Shown here: positions 38,290-51,099 of the stretch, one piece after another
How the letters are laid out: every line of letters starts with the position of its first letter
Position numbering within the stretch: the stretch's first letter is position 1
Source: Cercis canadensis
Lineage: Eukaryota; Streptophyta; Magnoliopsida; Fabales; Fabaceae
Direction of reading: 5' to 3'
DNA: 64,000 nucleotides
Assembly: GCA_003255065.1 (NCBI GenBank)
Contig: QAOA01002080.1
Span: 345,330 to 409,329, forward strand
Program-made: the position numbers and the translations under genes
The notes under the pieces: model-generated
Databases searched by the model: none
What the model was told of the DNA's origin: nothing
What the model saw: only the letters and a program-made list of their open reading frames with translations

Positions 38290-38976
38290 ATGGAATTAAA
38301 TTCTTCCCTCTTCCAATACCAAAGCCTTCAATGCTCCCCTGAAAATAACTCTGTTTCTTCAGCAGAATCTGTGTTGTGGGACGACTTCTTTTTGTTCGAC
38401 AATATAGACAACACCATTTCCTTTCCCGTTCCCTTCAACAAGGAATCATCTTCGGAATACAATTCTCCATCCTCTGCTTCTGTGGGGGCTAGTGTTGAAT
38501 CACAGGAAGTGTCCTCCAATTTTACAGAGACCCAAGTAAAAAAATCAGCAGCAGAGGGAAGTGACAGAGAGAAGAGGCCGTACAGAGGGGTAAGAAGGCG
38601 GCCATGGGGGAAATTCGCAGCGGAGATAAGGGACTCCACAAGAAATGGGGTTCGAGTGTGGATCGGAACATTTGACACGGCTGAGGCAGCAGCTTTGGCT
38701 TATGATCAAGCAGCTCTGTGCAGCAGGGGTTCACTGGCAGTGCTTAATTTTCCAGAGCAATTGGTGAGAGAGTCCCTTAAAGACATGCCAACTATAACTA
38801 ATGCTTCCTCTTCCTCTTTCTCACCTGTCTTAGCACTCAAGAGAAAGCACTCCTTGCGAAGAAACTCCAAAGCTAAAAATGCTAAAAATGTGCTCGTGTT
38901 GGAGGATTTGGGTGCTGATTTTCTAGACCAACTTTTGAGTTGCACTTCATCTCAAACTCCCACTTCTTGCTGCTGA
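38290..38976 (+). CDS. ERF1B-like ethylene-response factor (group IXc)
   Basis: Intact single-exon ERF of 228 residues from the first ATG at 38290; the frame is open for six more codons upstream but without an ATG. N-terminus [15 protein letters not shown], then [16 protein letters not shown], an acidic-hydrophobic stretch likely to aid activation. AP2 domain about 98-155 ([45 protein letters not shown]). [17 protein letters not shown] and the EDLL motif [16 protein letters not shown] follow. Compared with its sister at 52259 it lacks 19 residues, including a KKTKR basic cluster that might be a nuclear signal. The rest is almost identical. Expected role: GCC-box activator in ethylene/jasmonate responses. 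Confidence 0.95.
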   Translation: MELNSSLFQYQSLQCSPENNSVSSAESVLWDDFFLFDNIDNTISFPVPFNKESSSEYNSPSSASVGASVESQEVSSNFTETQVKKSAAEGSDREKRPYRGVRRRPWGKFAAEIRDSTRNGVRVWIGTFDTAEAAALAYDQAALCSRGSLAVLNFPEQLVRESLKDMPTITNASSSSFSPVLALKRKHSLRRNSKAKNAKNVLVLEDLGADFLDQLLSCTSSQTPTSCC

Positions 38977-39739
38977 AATTATTTATTCACTTCTCAGGTT
39001 CTTGTTTTTTCTTGTCTCTTGGTTGAGATTTCCTGTGTCTATAGTAATATCATTTTTAAAAAGGTGAATATGTAACAAGAAAGAGCCTAAATATACAAGA
39101 CGTCTAATTAGAAAAACCTTTGACAGTAGTATCTATGCAGCTAGCGATGATCCATTTACTGCAGTCTGCAGATATAATACAAGTGGTCTGGTAATTCCTT
39201 TTTAATATTTTTTAGTCAAATAATGATTCAAATAACTAGGTACAATCACCACTCCAAGGAGTGACTTATGTTTTGTTAGCTGATATGATGAGGTTAAAAT
39301 TAAATCAATTATTCATCCCAAAAAGAAACTAATAAAACGCAAGAAAGTAAATAGCTTGAGACGTGGACAATATGAAAGGAAGAAAAGATTAAGATGGGAT
39401 CATGAAACGAAGACTCACGTCTAACTGTCTCTAATTACCTAACCCTGACAATATAAAGTTGTTCCACTTCCAATTCTTATCACCTATCCCTATACTTTAT
39501 AATTACTGTCATTATTATTAGATATTATATCATTGCTTCATATAATAATAATAATAATAGTATTAATATATATTGTTGGCCATTACTTATTGGCTATTGC
39601 ATCCCAATCCTTGAGCATCTTGCAAATTGCAATGCATCGGGTCCCACCGTCCCAGTAGGAGGTTAAGAAATAAGAATCCTATGGGCGGAGAGGGGTTTCT
39701 CTGATGCAAACCCCGTCATAGAATTGTTTTTATTTGTAA
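38977..39739. other. 3' flank and intergenic DNA
   Basis: No gene. An (ATA/AAT)n tract is near 39541-39560. Confidence 0.5.
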
Positions 39740-40062
39740 TATTTTTTTGATAGACTGATGTAATACGCAGAAGTCAAGGTGCTCTGTTTGGATCTAACAC
39801 TTAAACGCCGTATTATTAGCGAAATAAAAAGAATATTCTTTCATAAGTCCCATCTTATAAAATTCAGACTGTAATAAAATATACAAATGATGAGAGCATT
39901 AAATTNATAGACTGATGTAATACGCAAAAGTCAAGGTGCTCTGTTTGGATCTAACACTTAAACGCCGTATTATTAGCGAAATAAAAAGAATATTCTTTCA
40001 TAAGTCCCATCTTATAAAATTCAGACTTTAATAAAATATACAAATGATGAGAGCATTAAATT
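39740..40062. repeat. About 157-bp duplication across an N, probable assembly overlap
   Basis: ATAGACTGATGTAATACGCA to GAGAGCATTAAATT occurs on both sides of the N at 39906 with two or three substitutions. Confidence 0.8.
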
Positions 40063-40189
40063 AGTTTGCAAAGATTAGAAGAAGAAACTAGGTTGGGCAT
40101 TGGTGAGGGCTATGAAGTATAAGAGAAGGTGAATGAGAGAAGAGGGTGACAAGTTGTAGAGCAGAGTAATCGGCAACCCCATCTTTAAT

Positions 40190-40903
40190 ATGAGTTCCCC
40201 TTTCTTTGAGCCCCCAGGACGGGACATCTGGCGGGCCCAGGAGCCTTCAGATATTTTCTGGGAATCTCAATCTCTCTCAACCAATGATGTTCACCATCTT
40301 ATCCACGATTGTCTTTCCTTTGACATGGTGGAAGTGGAACGCTATTCCAATTCCAGTTCCACATATCAAGAGGCTGAGGCACCAACAACCAAACAGAATC
40401 ACATGGAGGCTAAGCAAATTGAAATGGTGAGGTGCGACTGCGAATCCGATCAATTACACAAACAAGTGCAGGAGCAGGATAACAAGGAAAAGTCATATAT
40501 AGGGGTTAGGAGAAGACCATGGGGAAAATATGCAGCAGAGATCAGAGATACAACCAGGAATGGCACCAGGGTTTGGCTTGGAACCTTCGACAGTGCAGAA
40601 GCAGCTGCTTTAGCTTATGATCAAGCTGCATTTTCCATGAGAGGCCCCAACACTGTACTCAACTTTCCAGTTCAAAGGGTCCGGGAGTCTCTGCAACAGA
40701 TCAAGAATGGTTATGATTACCCAAAAGGGTGTTCCCCTGCATTAGCACTCAAGGAGAGGCACTACATCCAACGAAGATTGTCAGTCAAGTCTAAGAAAAC
40801 CAAAGGGAAGCAAGAATCAGATGTGGTGGTGCTAGAGGACTTGGGAATTGATTATCTCGAACAACTTCTCAGCATTTCAGATCAAACTACAAACTCTAAT
40901 TGA
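40190..40903 (+). CDS. ERF1B-like ethylene-response factor (group IXc)
   Basis: Intact single-exon ERF of 237 residues. N-terminus [20 protein letters not shown] with [14 protein letters not shown]2 domain about 103-160 with [18 protein letters not shown] (Tyr where the sisters have Phe) and [36 protein letters not shown], a KSKKTKGK basic stretch and the EDLL motif [16 protein letters not shown] follow. The pseudogene at 4989 is a broken relative with a shared 3' flank. Copy D of the repeated unit follows on the opposite strand, then an ERF098-like gene, the same order as for the gene at 20819. Family role: nuclear GCC-box-binding activator. Confidence 0.95.
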   Translation: MSSPFFEPPGRDIWRAQEPSDIFWESQSLSTNDVHHLIHDCLSFDMVEVERYSNSSSTYQEAEAPTTKQNHMEAKQIEMVRCDCESDQLHKQVQEQDNKEKSYIGVRRRPWGKYAAEIRDTTRNGTRVWLGTFDSAEAAALAYDQAAFSMRGPNTVLNFPVQRVRESLQQIKNGYDYPKGCSPALALKERHYIQRRLSVKSKKTKGKQESDVVVLEDLGIDYLEQLLSISDQTTNSN

Positions 40904-41025
40904 CTACTTCAAATAAATATCTTTCACTAAATTTCCCCCCTTCTTTCCCTTTCCTCTTAAGAGTTTCATCGTTTTGTACGGCACATTGGAGTTAATCTCT
41001 TTGTAATAAGATTTGATTGTTGAGA

Positions 41026-41032
<7 letters not shown>

Positions 41033-41112
<80 letters not shown>
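41033..41112. repeat. (CT)n microsatellite
   Basis: About 40 CT units ending at an N (41113), after which an unrelated GC-rich CCGGCCCCGCCC begins. The true length and the junction are uncertain. The pseudogene at 4989 has a short CT run at the same place. Confidence 0.9.
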
Positions 41113-41339
41113 NCCGGCCCCGCCCTCCTTTCTTTGTACCTTTAGTTCGTTGATAAATAAAAGTTTGATCCACTATAAGCCCCTTTTGGATAGGTTTATT
41201 AAGTGCTTATAAAAAAAAAAACAATTTTATATATTTCAATTTATAAAATTTAAATAAGCTATTTTGTAAATTAAAATTTTTAACTTTAAACACTTATTCA
41301 AAATGAACTTATCATAAGTATTTATTTCAACAGGTCATC

Positions 41340-44050
41340 TAAGCAAAGCCAAAGGAAATTTTACCAATGGATTTAACAGCTTCTTGTTGTTTGAATTTAG
41401 GATCCTTACACCTTCAGACATCAGTGGAGAGAGTTTATATAACTCTACCTCAACTTGGGGCGCATCAACTTTTGTTGACCCTCCTCCAAAGTTGAGAGAC
41501 CTTCATCTTTCCAGAGATTACTTTAGGAGTTGCTTCACATTGCACATAAAACATATCTTAGATAATGTTTGGCAGGCATAAAGACAACATTGTCATTGGT
41601 AAAATGGTGAGTATTGTAATTTATAGTCTCAACATCAACACTCACAGGCATGAATAACTTCCTTCCTTTGCAACAATTAAGCAGTCATGGAGATGAAAAC
41701 AAAAACTATTTCTTGGTTTCTGGATAAAATCATCATTAAGTGCTTTTGAGGCTTGTTTCAAAAGCAAGCAAGTTGTAATTGGATTGTCTATCACAGAATA
41801 ATCCATCAAATCATAAAAGTAGTGACAAAAGGTATTCCAGGAAGAATGACAATATATATAGGGAAGCACTATGCTACCCCTCTAAAATGGGTAGCGCTAC
41901 TCTCACCTCAGTTGAGTGGGTTTGGATGTGATCCATTCAGTCATTTTGGTGTTGTTACGAAGATCTTGAAAAATTAAGTCACACAATATGTGTCAGAACA
42001 CATATTTCCATATAAACGTACATACTAAGTGATTCAATTTTTCGAGATCTTCGCAACGACACCAAAATCACACTGTAAGTTCTAATGGGTTCCATCCAAA
42101 GAGAATGGAGTAGTACTAACCCCTCTAAGAGAGTAGGTATCAAAGCCCTCACCTTATATATAATTCAAATTTGATACAACATCCCTTTTCTCAAAAAATA
42201 TATTTCTCCAGTAAATACAATATCAAAGCACCACATATTTATTGAAGAATTAGATTAAGAAAACACATAACATATAATAATTTACCGACAATTTGGTACC
42301 TCTTTTAGTTCAAAGTCTCATATCCGGCTTCTTCAATAAAGGGATTTAAAAAGGTAATATAAATATTGAAAACAATTCAAGTCCATTAAAATTGAATCAA
42401 GTATAACATAATCAACCTCCAATTTGTTGTTACAACAAACAATTTTTATCATCATGGCAATATGCAGATTTGTGATCACCATGCAAAATAGAAAATTTAG
42501 AACACATAGTCTATAAATTAAGAAAATAAAAATATCATGATTCATTCAAATTTGACTTACACACAACCCAGATCATAAAACAACAGAACAGAAAACTCAC
42601 ATGTATTACATATCTAAGTATCCAAAATTAAGCAACAGAATGCAGCCTTTATACTCATGCTGTGATTTATTGTTCATAGAGACAACTCAACCTATAAATT
42701 CAGAATTGAATGCAGATTATATCTATATGCTAAAGATACCAAATTAAATTTGCTACTTATATAATCAAATGATACAAAAGGGAATTTTATGTAAAGGCAT
42801 GACTATCATGAAAACCGAAAAAAAAAACGTCTGTCTGTAGATTAACAACACTATTAATTACTATACATATCTAATCTAACAAAGTCAAAAATAGCACAAG
42901 CTTCATTTATGTGTTATCCTTGCCAGTGGAGCTCAATTACCTGATCCAGAAGACACTAAAATTTGAAGATAAAATTAGATTTTATATTTTTGAAGAGAAA
43001 AGGTGAAACTTTGGAAACAAGAAGATGTTGTTCTTATTCTAAGACTCAGATGTTGGCACTGAGCACTCATCTATTAAATTATCACATCCAGCATTTGCTA
43101 TATCCGAACCGATCTGATCAGAAAATATCAGAGAGGTTTGATCTCAAGTGGATTACTACTCACTAGTAGAATAAGCACATATACATATTTAGAATTTAAA
43201 AATCTCTCACAAATGAAAATGAAAGCTGAGACATAAAACTTCTCTAGTATTATGTTGGTTAGCATTGAAATATCAGGATTCTTATATGTATTCGTGTATG
43301 TGCATAGCTACGCAATTAGCATCATTGGGAAATTCTCAACAAAATAGAGTATCATTATTGTTACTAAAAGATCGAAATGGAAGCTTAATTGGAAACACCT
43401 GCATGGAGATTAAACAATAAACACATCTCAAGTGGTCATGCCATGAGAATACTTTTAATTAAGCTAAAGCTTTGGTATTTTAATTGATGAGTTACTATAT
43501 GTGATTACTGCAATTTAGTTCAGTGCCATCAAAGAAACTCTAAGAAACGCGACCCCACCCCCCACCCCCTAAAAACAAAAACAAAATAGACAGATCCAGC
43601 TGATACAAATACCCATTTGAATCAATAGGGTAAACAAAAAACAATGGAACCTTCTCATCATGAAGTAATTTTCATTCCAAATCAAATAATATTTTTTAAA
43701 AAATTCACATTTACCTCCACATTCGTCTTCCGCCATCTTTCCTTTCCTCTGTAAAACAGACAGGGAAAAACTGAAATCGAATAACGTAATTTTGAGAAAG
43801 AATAAAATCTAAAGTTGGGTTGGCATATTATATATAGAGAAGGGAAAAGAGAAAAATCTCCACTACGGATGGGTAAAAGTAAAACATAGGGTTTCAGTCT
43901 TTCAGAGGCGGAGGCAAGAAGAGTGAGAGTTTCCGCTTCCGGTAGTGGAAATGGAAATAAAAAATTAATTGTGTCCGAAGGCGCAAAATGACTAAAAACC
44001 CACCACCAGAGGCGTATTAATGCAGGATAATACTGTAATTTTAGCAATCT
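41340..44050 (-). other. Repeated intron-rich transcript-like unit, copy D
   Basis: The most complete copy. On the minus strand: a 5' block (43880-43980), an acceptor-like GTTTTACAG at about 43757-43749, a short exon-like stretch with ATG at 43736-43734 in good context (AAAGATGGCGG) reading MAEDECG and running into a donor-like GAG/GTAAATG at 43714. Further blocks shared with A, B or C are CCCATTTGAATCAAT (43611), GTTGGCACTGAGCACTCATCT (43052), GCATAGCTACGCAATTAGC (43303), a donor-like GTCG/GTAAAT (42283) and ACAATGTTGTCTTTATG (41580-41596). I see no coding continuation after the short ATG exon, so coding status is open. Confidence 0.45.
43984..44043 (-). promoter_or_regulatory. Conserved putative promoter block of unit copy D
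   Basis: AAAATGACTAAAAACCC followed by GCAGGATAATACTGTAATTT, as in copies A-C. Confidence 0.45.
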
Positions 44051-44379
44051 CAATGATCATGAGTTAATGAGTTATACAGAGTTGCACAAACACACACACG
44101 CATATATAGCTCGTTGCATTATAATATAACTTCTTTCCTAATTTCGCCCTGCTTTTATTTTTTATATCTATCAATATTCATCTTTCTCTATTTCCTTTCA
44201 TAAACATTTCTACCAAAAGATCATGTTCTAAGTAAATTTGAGATAATAATTATGGAATAACTGTATACACATAACACAAAGAAGAAAACCAAAAGCAACA
44301 CATTTTTGGCTGAGTTGATGTGAATATGCAATATATGTAAGGGACCAAAAAAAACTCTTGTAGCTTGTTTCTTAGTACT

Positions 44380-45430
44380 TACCTAGTGTTGAGTTCATAT
44401 TTTTTGCCTGAGTAGTTGTCCTCTTGACGAACCCCCTTTGACAGTAGTGCCCTTGCCAATAGCAAAAAGGAAGATCAAGAGGATGATATAGATGTGAAAG
44501 AGATGAGGAAGATAATGAAGAGATTGAAATATGAGATTGGTACCTTTGCTTTTCTCTTGCAATTAGCCAACTATATTCCCTGCTAGCTTCAAAGTGAAAA
44601 TCTGTTAATTGTTTGATGTAGCAACCAAATTCAGAGATGCAATTCCCAGTTTATACAAGTGTTTCTGCAATGCATGCATATATGGTAGCACGAGGGTCTA
44701 GGAACTAAAGAAACAGCAAGTGGAACATAGGTGCATGCATTAACATAATGAATCCAAGTCTGCGCCTTTAAAGCAGCATTGGTGCGTACGTGTCCAGATA
44801 CATTTCGCCACATGGTTCGGTATTCGGATTTCATGATGTATATTATACAGTCCTGCAACTTGTTGAAAAGGACCAAAAGGGTTCTCACCAAAAAACAAAA
44901 TAAAAAACCTAATCATTATTTATAAAGTGTCAGTACCAGTTTCAGACTCTAAAACATATGCTCATACGGACTACGGACTGATGTATTATTTGTAATAAAG
45001 TTTTTATTTTTATATAATAAGATGAAAGTATACTTATGGTTGTTTTTAAATCTTTTTTTTTTTTTTTATCAAACCCAATAGGTAATTGTGCATTTAGCAA
45101 TTTTACATTATATACATCTTTGGTAATCAAATTTATGTTAATTAAGACGAGATTCACAGGTCGTTATCATTGTTTTCTAGTGATAAACTGACTGTGATCA
45201 AAGCCACGAGATTACATCCACATAAATTTAGCACCAGTTAAATTAATACGCAGATTAGTTAAATAGCGCGTACATCACATCTCATCACGTGCAGGTGTTT
45301 GTAAAGCTGAATCAAATTGATCCTGATTGGGGAAGTTGCGGCCAACCTTGGATTTCCATTCCATTATCCAAGGATACCACACTTTCCTTAATTTCGGCTT
45401 TTCCTATGTTAGTTGTTTATTAACTAATTT
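44380..45430 (-). repeat. Conserved upstream blocks of the repeated unit (D side)
   Basis: Aligns with 13340-14650 and parts of 24780-26040. Contains exon-like TCGTCAAGAGGACAA with a downstream donor-like CTAG/GTAAGTACTAAG (about 44384), the ATTGGTACCTTTGCTTTTCT block, the conserved element at 44791, CACGTGCAGG (45287) and GCGGCCAACCTTGG (45338). Confidence 0.5.
44791..44814 (+). promoter_or_regulatory. Conserved non-coding element, copy 4
   Basis: TGTCCAGATACATTTCGCCA then CATGGTTCGGTATTCG, closest to copy 1 at 13797 including its flanks. Confidence 0.5.
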
Positions 45431-46253
45431 TAATTTGGTGAGCACGCTCCCTTAAGAGCAGTAGTGCTAGTCTCACTTCATATGGGTGAGTTTAGACGAG
45501 ACTTACTTAATAATTTTAGTATAATTATAAAAATTTTAAAAAATTGAATTATTTAATATGTATTAAAATAAATAAATTTTTATATAATATAAAAACAATA
45601 TAATATATAAAATTATGCTAAAAAATAAATTTTTTAAGTTTATTTTTTGATATATTTTTTTATATTATGTCATTCTTATATTTTATAAATAATTATTTAT
45701 TTTAAGACATATTAAATGACTTAATTTTTTAAGATCTTCGTAATAATATTAAAATTATATTGTAAATTTCATTAAATTTCACCCAAAAAAAATAGAATAG
45801 TGCAACCTCTCTAAAATGATGGGTAGCATATAGCCCTCACCTTTTATTTTTTAATGTGTTCCTCTTTTTTTAATCTAGCTGCCTGCCGTATTATAAAAAG
45901 ATTAATTCTTTGAACGCTATGAACAACATTGACTTACAATGCAGTGCACGGGGACAGGATTTGTAAGATTCGGAAATGTACATCTGTACGAGGTTTACCG
46001 CACCTGGTCTAAGTCCTATATCCTATTTGACTCACGTGCCTAATTTAGGTAGCATCATTATGAAGGTCTCTCCTTGGATTTAGGCCCATCCTTTATTAAT
46101 AATTTAAATCTAAAGCCCAACAACATCTCAATCTTTTTATTACGACTCGAGCTTATAGGCCATTGATGACCAAAGTAAGTAACTGAGGCCCATTAGTTAA
46201 TACATCGAGACAATACGTGGTTCCTCTCCTTAGTTATTCTAGGGATTTTGATT
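45431..46253. other. Intergenic DNA
   Basis: No gene. TTGACTCACGTGCCTAATTT at 46026-46045 is a fourth copy of the W-box/G-box element, here without a + strand ERF downstream. Confidence 0.45.
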
Positions 46254-46409
46254 TAGTCATGTTACATGACTTATGTTGTAAAAATTTGAACCGTACATTT
46301 AATTAAAATTCATTTAACCATTAAATATTGATGTACTTTAATGGTTCAGATAAACTTTAATTAAATGTACGGTTCAAATTTTTATAATATGAGTCGTGTG
46401 ACATGATTA
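46254..46409. mobile_element. Foldback MITE of about 155 bp
   Basis: The left arm (TAGTCATGTTACATGACT onwards) and right arm form an almost complete hairpin. TTGAACCGTACATTTAATTA (within about 46288-46310) and its inverse (about 46355-46378) are identical. No coding capacity. Target duplication is possibly TA but unclear. Confidence 0.7.
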
Positions 46410-47749
46410 GATATGAATCCCTTATCCTAGCGTTGTTGTTTTCTGATGATGCTTGTGTTGAGGTTGGGTATAGATAATGAGATTGAGCACAGTTGACGAG
46501 GTTGGGTTCTTGGTTTGAAGTCCAATCTACACAAAAGCACAAGTGCCTGGTTGGTGATATCCATACCTTGAAGATTAAGTTAAATCGAAACCAAACTAAA
46601 ATGATGTAAGTAAAGGGTGTGTGTAAAAAAATGGCAATACCTATTAGAGGGCTGTATTTATAAAGGCATGGAAGGGCATTTTCATAATTTAGAGTGATTG
46701 GGCCTTGGCTAATTGGGCTCTTGATGATGGGTGTAGACATTCTCATTTTCTTATTTCTAATCTAATATAATATTTTAAATTAATGGTTCTGCGTATTTAT
46801 ATTTANTCTTCCAAGGTCATGCAATGTTTGGTGATGTTCTTCTTTGTTAAGTGAATGGTCCCCATCATAATAAGGCTCATGTGTTTTGTTCCAGAGCTGG
46901 CCTACATTGATTCTGAGGCAAATATTCCTCTCATTGATAATTTAGAAAGAATAAGGCTCGCCGAGATTGAAATAACTTAAGTTTAATTGTGCTATAAAAC
47001 AATTTTACTACTAGCTATTTCATATGATTTTTTTTTTGTCTATATGTTTTTCTGTATCACTCAAATTATACGCTTTGTGGATATACCTTGCCCAGTTGGC
47101 AAAATATTTGTAAGATTTTAGCTGTATATTATTTTGATGTGGGGGTATAGGACTCATGATTCTTTCAATTGATCGCCTATCAGTGTCGCCATCCTTAATA
47201 CAAACTAGATAAGGTTATATAGCTAGTGCATGTGCATGCATTCACTTGTTCCATACAAACAACAAAGTCGTTCTCTTTCTTCGTCTTCTTCACTTTTTAT
47301 TACGTGGCCGCCCACTAGTTTTGGATGAGGTTAGTATTATGGGGTCCTAAAGCATTGAACCAATAGGAGGCATCGTTCCATTTCATACTCTTCTAATGTG
47401 TCGCATTATGGGTATCTGCATCAATATTCATATCCACTACTTTAACAAAAGTTTTTTTTTTTTTAATTATTTTTTATGTTATTTTTTCAAGGAGCTAAAG
47501 CTAAACGGGGCTTCTAACTTCTTTGCCATAACAAAGATGCTCCATTTATTATTCTTATTCTATCTTAAACCCCTGCACTAAGTAATCTCCAATCTGCTCT
47601 GAAAANACAATGTTCACATATATTGCTAGATAAAAATTAATTATTGAAAATGAAAAAATAAATCAAGAATCGATTTCCATGTGTATCTGCAATCCTTAAT
47701 GATTACGATCGAGAAAGCTCTCTTCTGCCTTGTTAACTTCATATATAAC
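46410..47749. other. Intergenic DNA with contig joins
   Basis: No supported gene. Single N bases at 46806 and 47606 mark joins without clear flanking duplication. Confidence 0.5.
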
Positions 47750-48193
47750 TCACTTGCATTCATGTTCATCTTCATTTTGCGCCTGAAGGAGTTCTTCCAA
47801 CAACTCGTTGTCCAAGTATTCAAACTCCAAAGTAGCATCACCTTGTTCTTGTTGTCCTCTTGAGGAACCTGCATTCCCAGATTCCTGAGCAACAGCACCA
47901 GAATCTGAATGCGAAGAAGAAGAGTAGGGCAGAGGTAATGAAGAGCCTGCTGGAATAGGAGAATATTGATACTCATTGGGGAAGTTGAGAATGGCTCTGT
48001 GACCCCGAAAATGAAAAGCAGCTCTATCGTAAGCCCTAGCAGCCTGCTCTGCAGTGTCAAAGGTTCCCAGCCATATGCGAGTTCCTTTTCTGGTTGGGTC
48101 ACGAATCTCAGCCGCAAACTTACCCCATGGCCTCTTGCGAATCCCTCTGTATCGAACTTGTGTTCCTTCAACTCTATTATTACCCTCATCCAT
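47750..48193 (-). CDS. ERF098/TDR1-like short ethylene-response factor
   Basis: Intact single-exon ERF of 147 residues on the minus strand. Very short N-terminus, then the AP2 domain at about 15-72 ([50 protein letters not shown]), all family-consensus residues present. A serine-rich linker leads to the EDLL motif [16 protein letters not shown] near 122-137, the motif first defined as an activation domain in Arabidopsis ERF98/TDR1. The family role is ethylene/jasmonate and ascorbate- or defence-related activation; the exact targets here are unknown. Paralogue of the gene starting at 27403, which has lost consensus residues. Confidence 0.93.
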   Translation of the reverse strand: MDEGNNRVEGTQVRYRGIRKRPWGKFAAEIRDPTRKGTRIWLGTFDTAEQAARAYDRAAFHFRGHRAILNFPNEYQYSPIPAGSSLPLPYSSSSHSDSGAVAQESGNAGSSRGQQEQGDATLEFEYLDNELLEELLQAQNEDEHECK

Positions 48194-48299
48194 TTTTTGA
48201 ATTACACAACAAACTTATCAACTTTTCGATCCAATCTCTCTTGATTTGCTCTCAACCTTTATTAAGACTTAGTTGCAAACAGACACACGTGATGCCCAA

Positions 48300-48307
48300 T
48301 ATTTATA
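48300..48307 (-). promoter_or_regulatory. TATA box of ERF098-like gene
   Basis: TATAAATA on the minus strand about 105 bases before the ATG at 48193. Confidence 0.55.
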
Positions 48308-49388
48308 TTCCTGTCATGGTAAGCTTGACCATAAAATTAAGGGTCATTAGTGACGGTTTCAATATTAATTTCACTAAAATTTTGAAAATATTATTTTATT
48401 TTGTTGATGTTGACCTCTAAAAGAATTCGGAATAAAACAAATAACAAAGATTGGCGCATGCATGACGATTGATCAACGCTGAGATCATGCTCTCGCATGA
48501 ATTATGAATTGCACTTATCCTTCGGCCTCCTAAACACCCTTCGCCATTGGAATTGAATCATATACAGGATCTTGTATTTTTCTTTGGATATAATTTGTCG
48601 CTGAAGGCACCTCAGGCAGACAGATAATAAACTCTCCTATCATTGTCACGAAAAACTTCATGGGAAATTAAGAGAGGCTATTCATCTTTAATTAATGATT
48701 TCTTGGTTACAATCTTGAATTAATGGTAGTTTTAGTGATCTTGTTTGTTTAACTTCTAATATTATGTTAAAAAAATCCATTTATTTTTTGGATCTTTAAT
48801 TTAGTTATTAATTAAATTGCAAAAATAAATAATCTAATGCCAATTTCATTAAAAAAAAAAATATGGTTTAGTACAACTTAAATAAAAAAAAAGTTACATT
48901 TATTCCAAGAATGTTATTTATTAGAGTAAATTATACTCATCTCCCATAAAGTTTAACTAACCTACACCCAAACTCCATCTTAGTTGAAAATTATACAATT
49001 ATCTATTTTCTCTAGTAGGAAAAATAGTAATTATTTTTACTTTAAGTAAAATTCAGTCTCAAATTCTAAACTTTATTTGATAGAGAAAGGCATGTGTTTG
49101 GATCGTTTTTTCTCTCTATTTTACCGTTTCTGGTTTTAAGTTACTTTTTTGTTTACAAATGGAATGCCTTTGTATAATTTAAATTAGAGAGGGAAATTTT
49201 TGTATAATTTCAAACTAAAGATAATGTGAATGTATGTTTCTTAAATTTTACAATAGAAATATAATAAACGCTATTTGATCTGAACAATAACTCGAGTGGT
49301 TATGTGTCTAGCCTGCCTTTAAGGTTAAGGAGGTTCTTAGGACCTACAATTAAATATTTATGTGCCTACTCTTGATAATTATTGTGCT
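48308..49388. other. AT-rich intergenic DNA
   Basis: No gene seen. A short tRNA-like or SINE-like stretch near 49290-49345 (CTCGAGTGGTTATGTGTCTAG) is too weak to call. Confidence 0.45.
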
Positions 49389-49396
49389 ATTATGAT

Positions 49397-50488
49397 CAAT
49401 GTTTTAAAAACTGGACTGGATCGGTCAGTTCGATCGGTTGGACCGATACCCGGTTAAAATTTTAGTTTGGTTAATACCTTTAACTCATTTTAGTGGTTGG
49501 ACTGCCTAAAACCAGTACAAATTGCCCAAACTGGCACGAACCGGTGATAGAGTTCAGGTTATTAATAACTGGCCGGTTCATTTTTTCTCTCAAAAAATGA
49601 TTTAAAGAGTTAAAAAGTGCCCATGTGCTGATCTCAGCACATGTGCATGTGGAACCTTTACAAAATTGCAATTACCACCAGACTAAGTTGACTTACTTGT
49701 CATCTTAACTATTTTTTTATTATTTATATATTTTTCCATTATAACAAGTAAATTAAATATTACCATCAGACCAACTTTTTTGACATTTGAGTTTGACACA
49801 AGGTAATGTTTAAATTTAATTAGAGTTATAAAAAATTTGAATTTTACTGTTAACCACATAAGATTTACACAGAATTACATCAAAGCTGAAGAACTATTAA
49901 CAATTGCCTAATTTAGCAAGGAGTTTAAAAAGAACCCATAAATCGTTCATATATGGATTTGAATACCATTTTCATTGCTCCAAATTTATTTTTTACCAAT
50001 AGCACATCTTAACTTTTGAACATATTACTACATATAAATATATTTATTAATAAAATTGTTAAGAAATTAACCATGTTTAGAAATTGTGAACTTGATTATG
50101 TTGAGAATATGTGAACTTGTAAGAAATATTGGTTGTTGGAATAATTTAATTTTGTTATGGGACACTAGGTGTATATAGATTAGCTAGGTTTTTCTATATT
50201 TTCTTTGATTTTTAGTCATTTTTAGTTATTTATCAACAATATGCTATGTTAATTTTTAGTTTTTATGGTTTTTTATTTTTATTAATATTTAGACATATTT
50301 AATTTTGAGATTTTCACTTATAAGTTAAGTTTGATCATTTGTGCTTCATTATCCATTTTTTTTTTCTTTGTGAATCTTTAAGTTTAGAAAAAACTTTGAC
50401 TCAACCAGTTCGACAGGCGATCCAACCGATCCGACCAATTATTTTTTGTCACATTGATTCGCTCACCGATTCGATTTTTAAAACATTG
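49397..50488. mobile_element. Non-autonomous hAT element, 1,092 bp
   Basis: Perfect 14-bp inverted ends (CAATGTTTTAAAAA at 49397-49410 and its inverse at 50475-50488) are flanked by a perfect 8-bp duplication ATTATGAT (49389-49396 and 50489-50496). An 8-bp target duplication is the hAT signature. The subterminal GGTCAGTTCGATCGG and CCGATCCGACC words are also inverted. No transposase frame. Confidence 0.9.
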
Positions 50489-50496
50489 ATTATGAT

Positions 50497-51099
50497 GGTA
50501 TTATTCACGATTTAATTATATGTTATTTATGTGAGAGTTTTTTAAAAGTATATATATGTAAATATTTTATCTTTTATAAAATAATAATAATAATAAACAG
50601 TTATTGAAGTTGATGTTCGCTGTTAATATTATGGAATTGAATGGAATAATGAGAGGCCACCAGTTGATCAAACGCTGCTTTGCTTTCTCAAAAGATAGGG
50701 TCAAATATATTTTTTTTTTCTAATTTGACAGCTCCTTTTGTTTGATTACAACTTAATCTTTTGGCTAGCATAAGATATAATTAATATTAAAGTTAAAGGG
50801 TCAAATTAAAGTGATGGCGACCTTAATTTAATATATTGAAACATCTCCCCGGCGACCTTGATTTGGGTGATGTTGAGATGATGGACAGAGCTGTTTCAGA
50901 ATGAACGATGTATCTGTGTTCTGTGATGCATAAACAAAATGAAAGCCAAATTAACAATAGAGGTATTAGATTAAGAACGGCATTTATATATAGTGTACAT
51001 ATTTGATTTTGTTCAGAACTCCTTTCAGATAAATAAATAAATAAATAATGCTATTCAAAGAAAGTTCATTATAATTTATTAATTCTGAAATTCTTCTTG
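50497..51099. other. AT-rich intergenic DNA
   Basis: No gene. AAT repeats near 50581-50595. Confidence 0.5.

Noticed and set aside
43682-44053. 123-codon minus-strand frame in unit copy D
   Set aside because: It crosses the putative promoter block and splice-like sites and is not open in copies A-C.
47641-48189. 182-codon frame overlapping the ERF098-like gene
   Set aside because: It runs in a different frame of the same strand over the AP2 domain; the 147-codon frame has the full ERF domain and EDLL.
49290-49345. tRNA-derived SINE or tRNA gene
   Set aside because: Only loose A- and B-box resemblance, no cloverleaf, no tail and no duplication. I found no convincing tRNA, rRNA or CRISPR array in the window.
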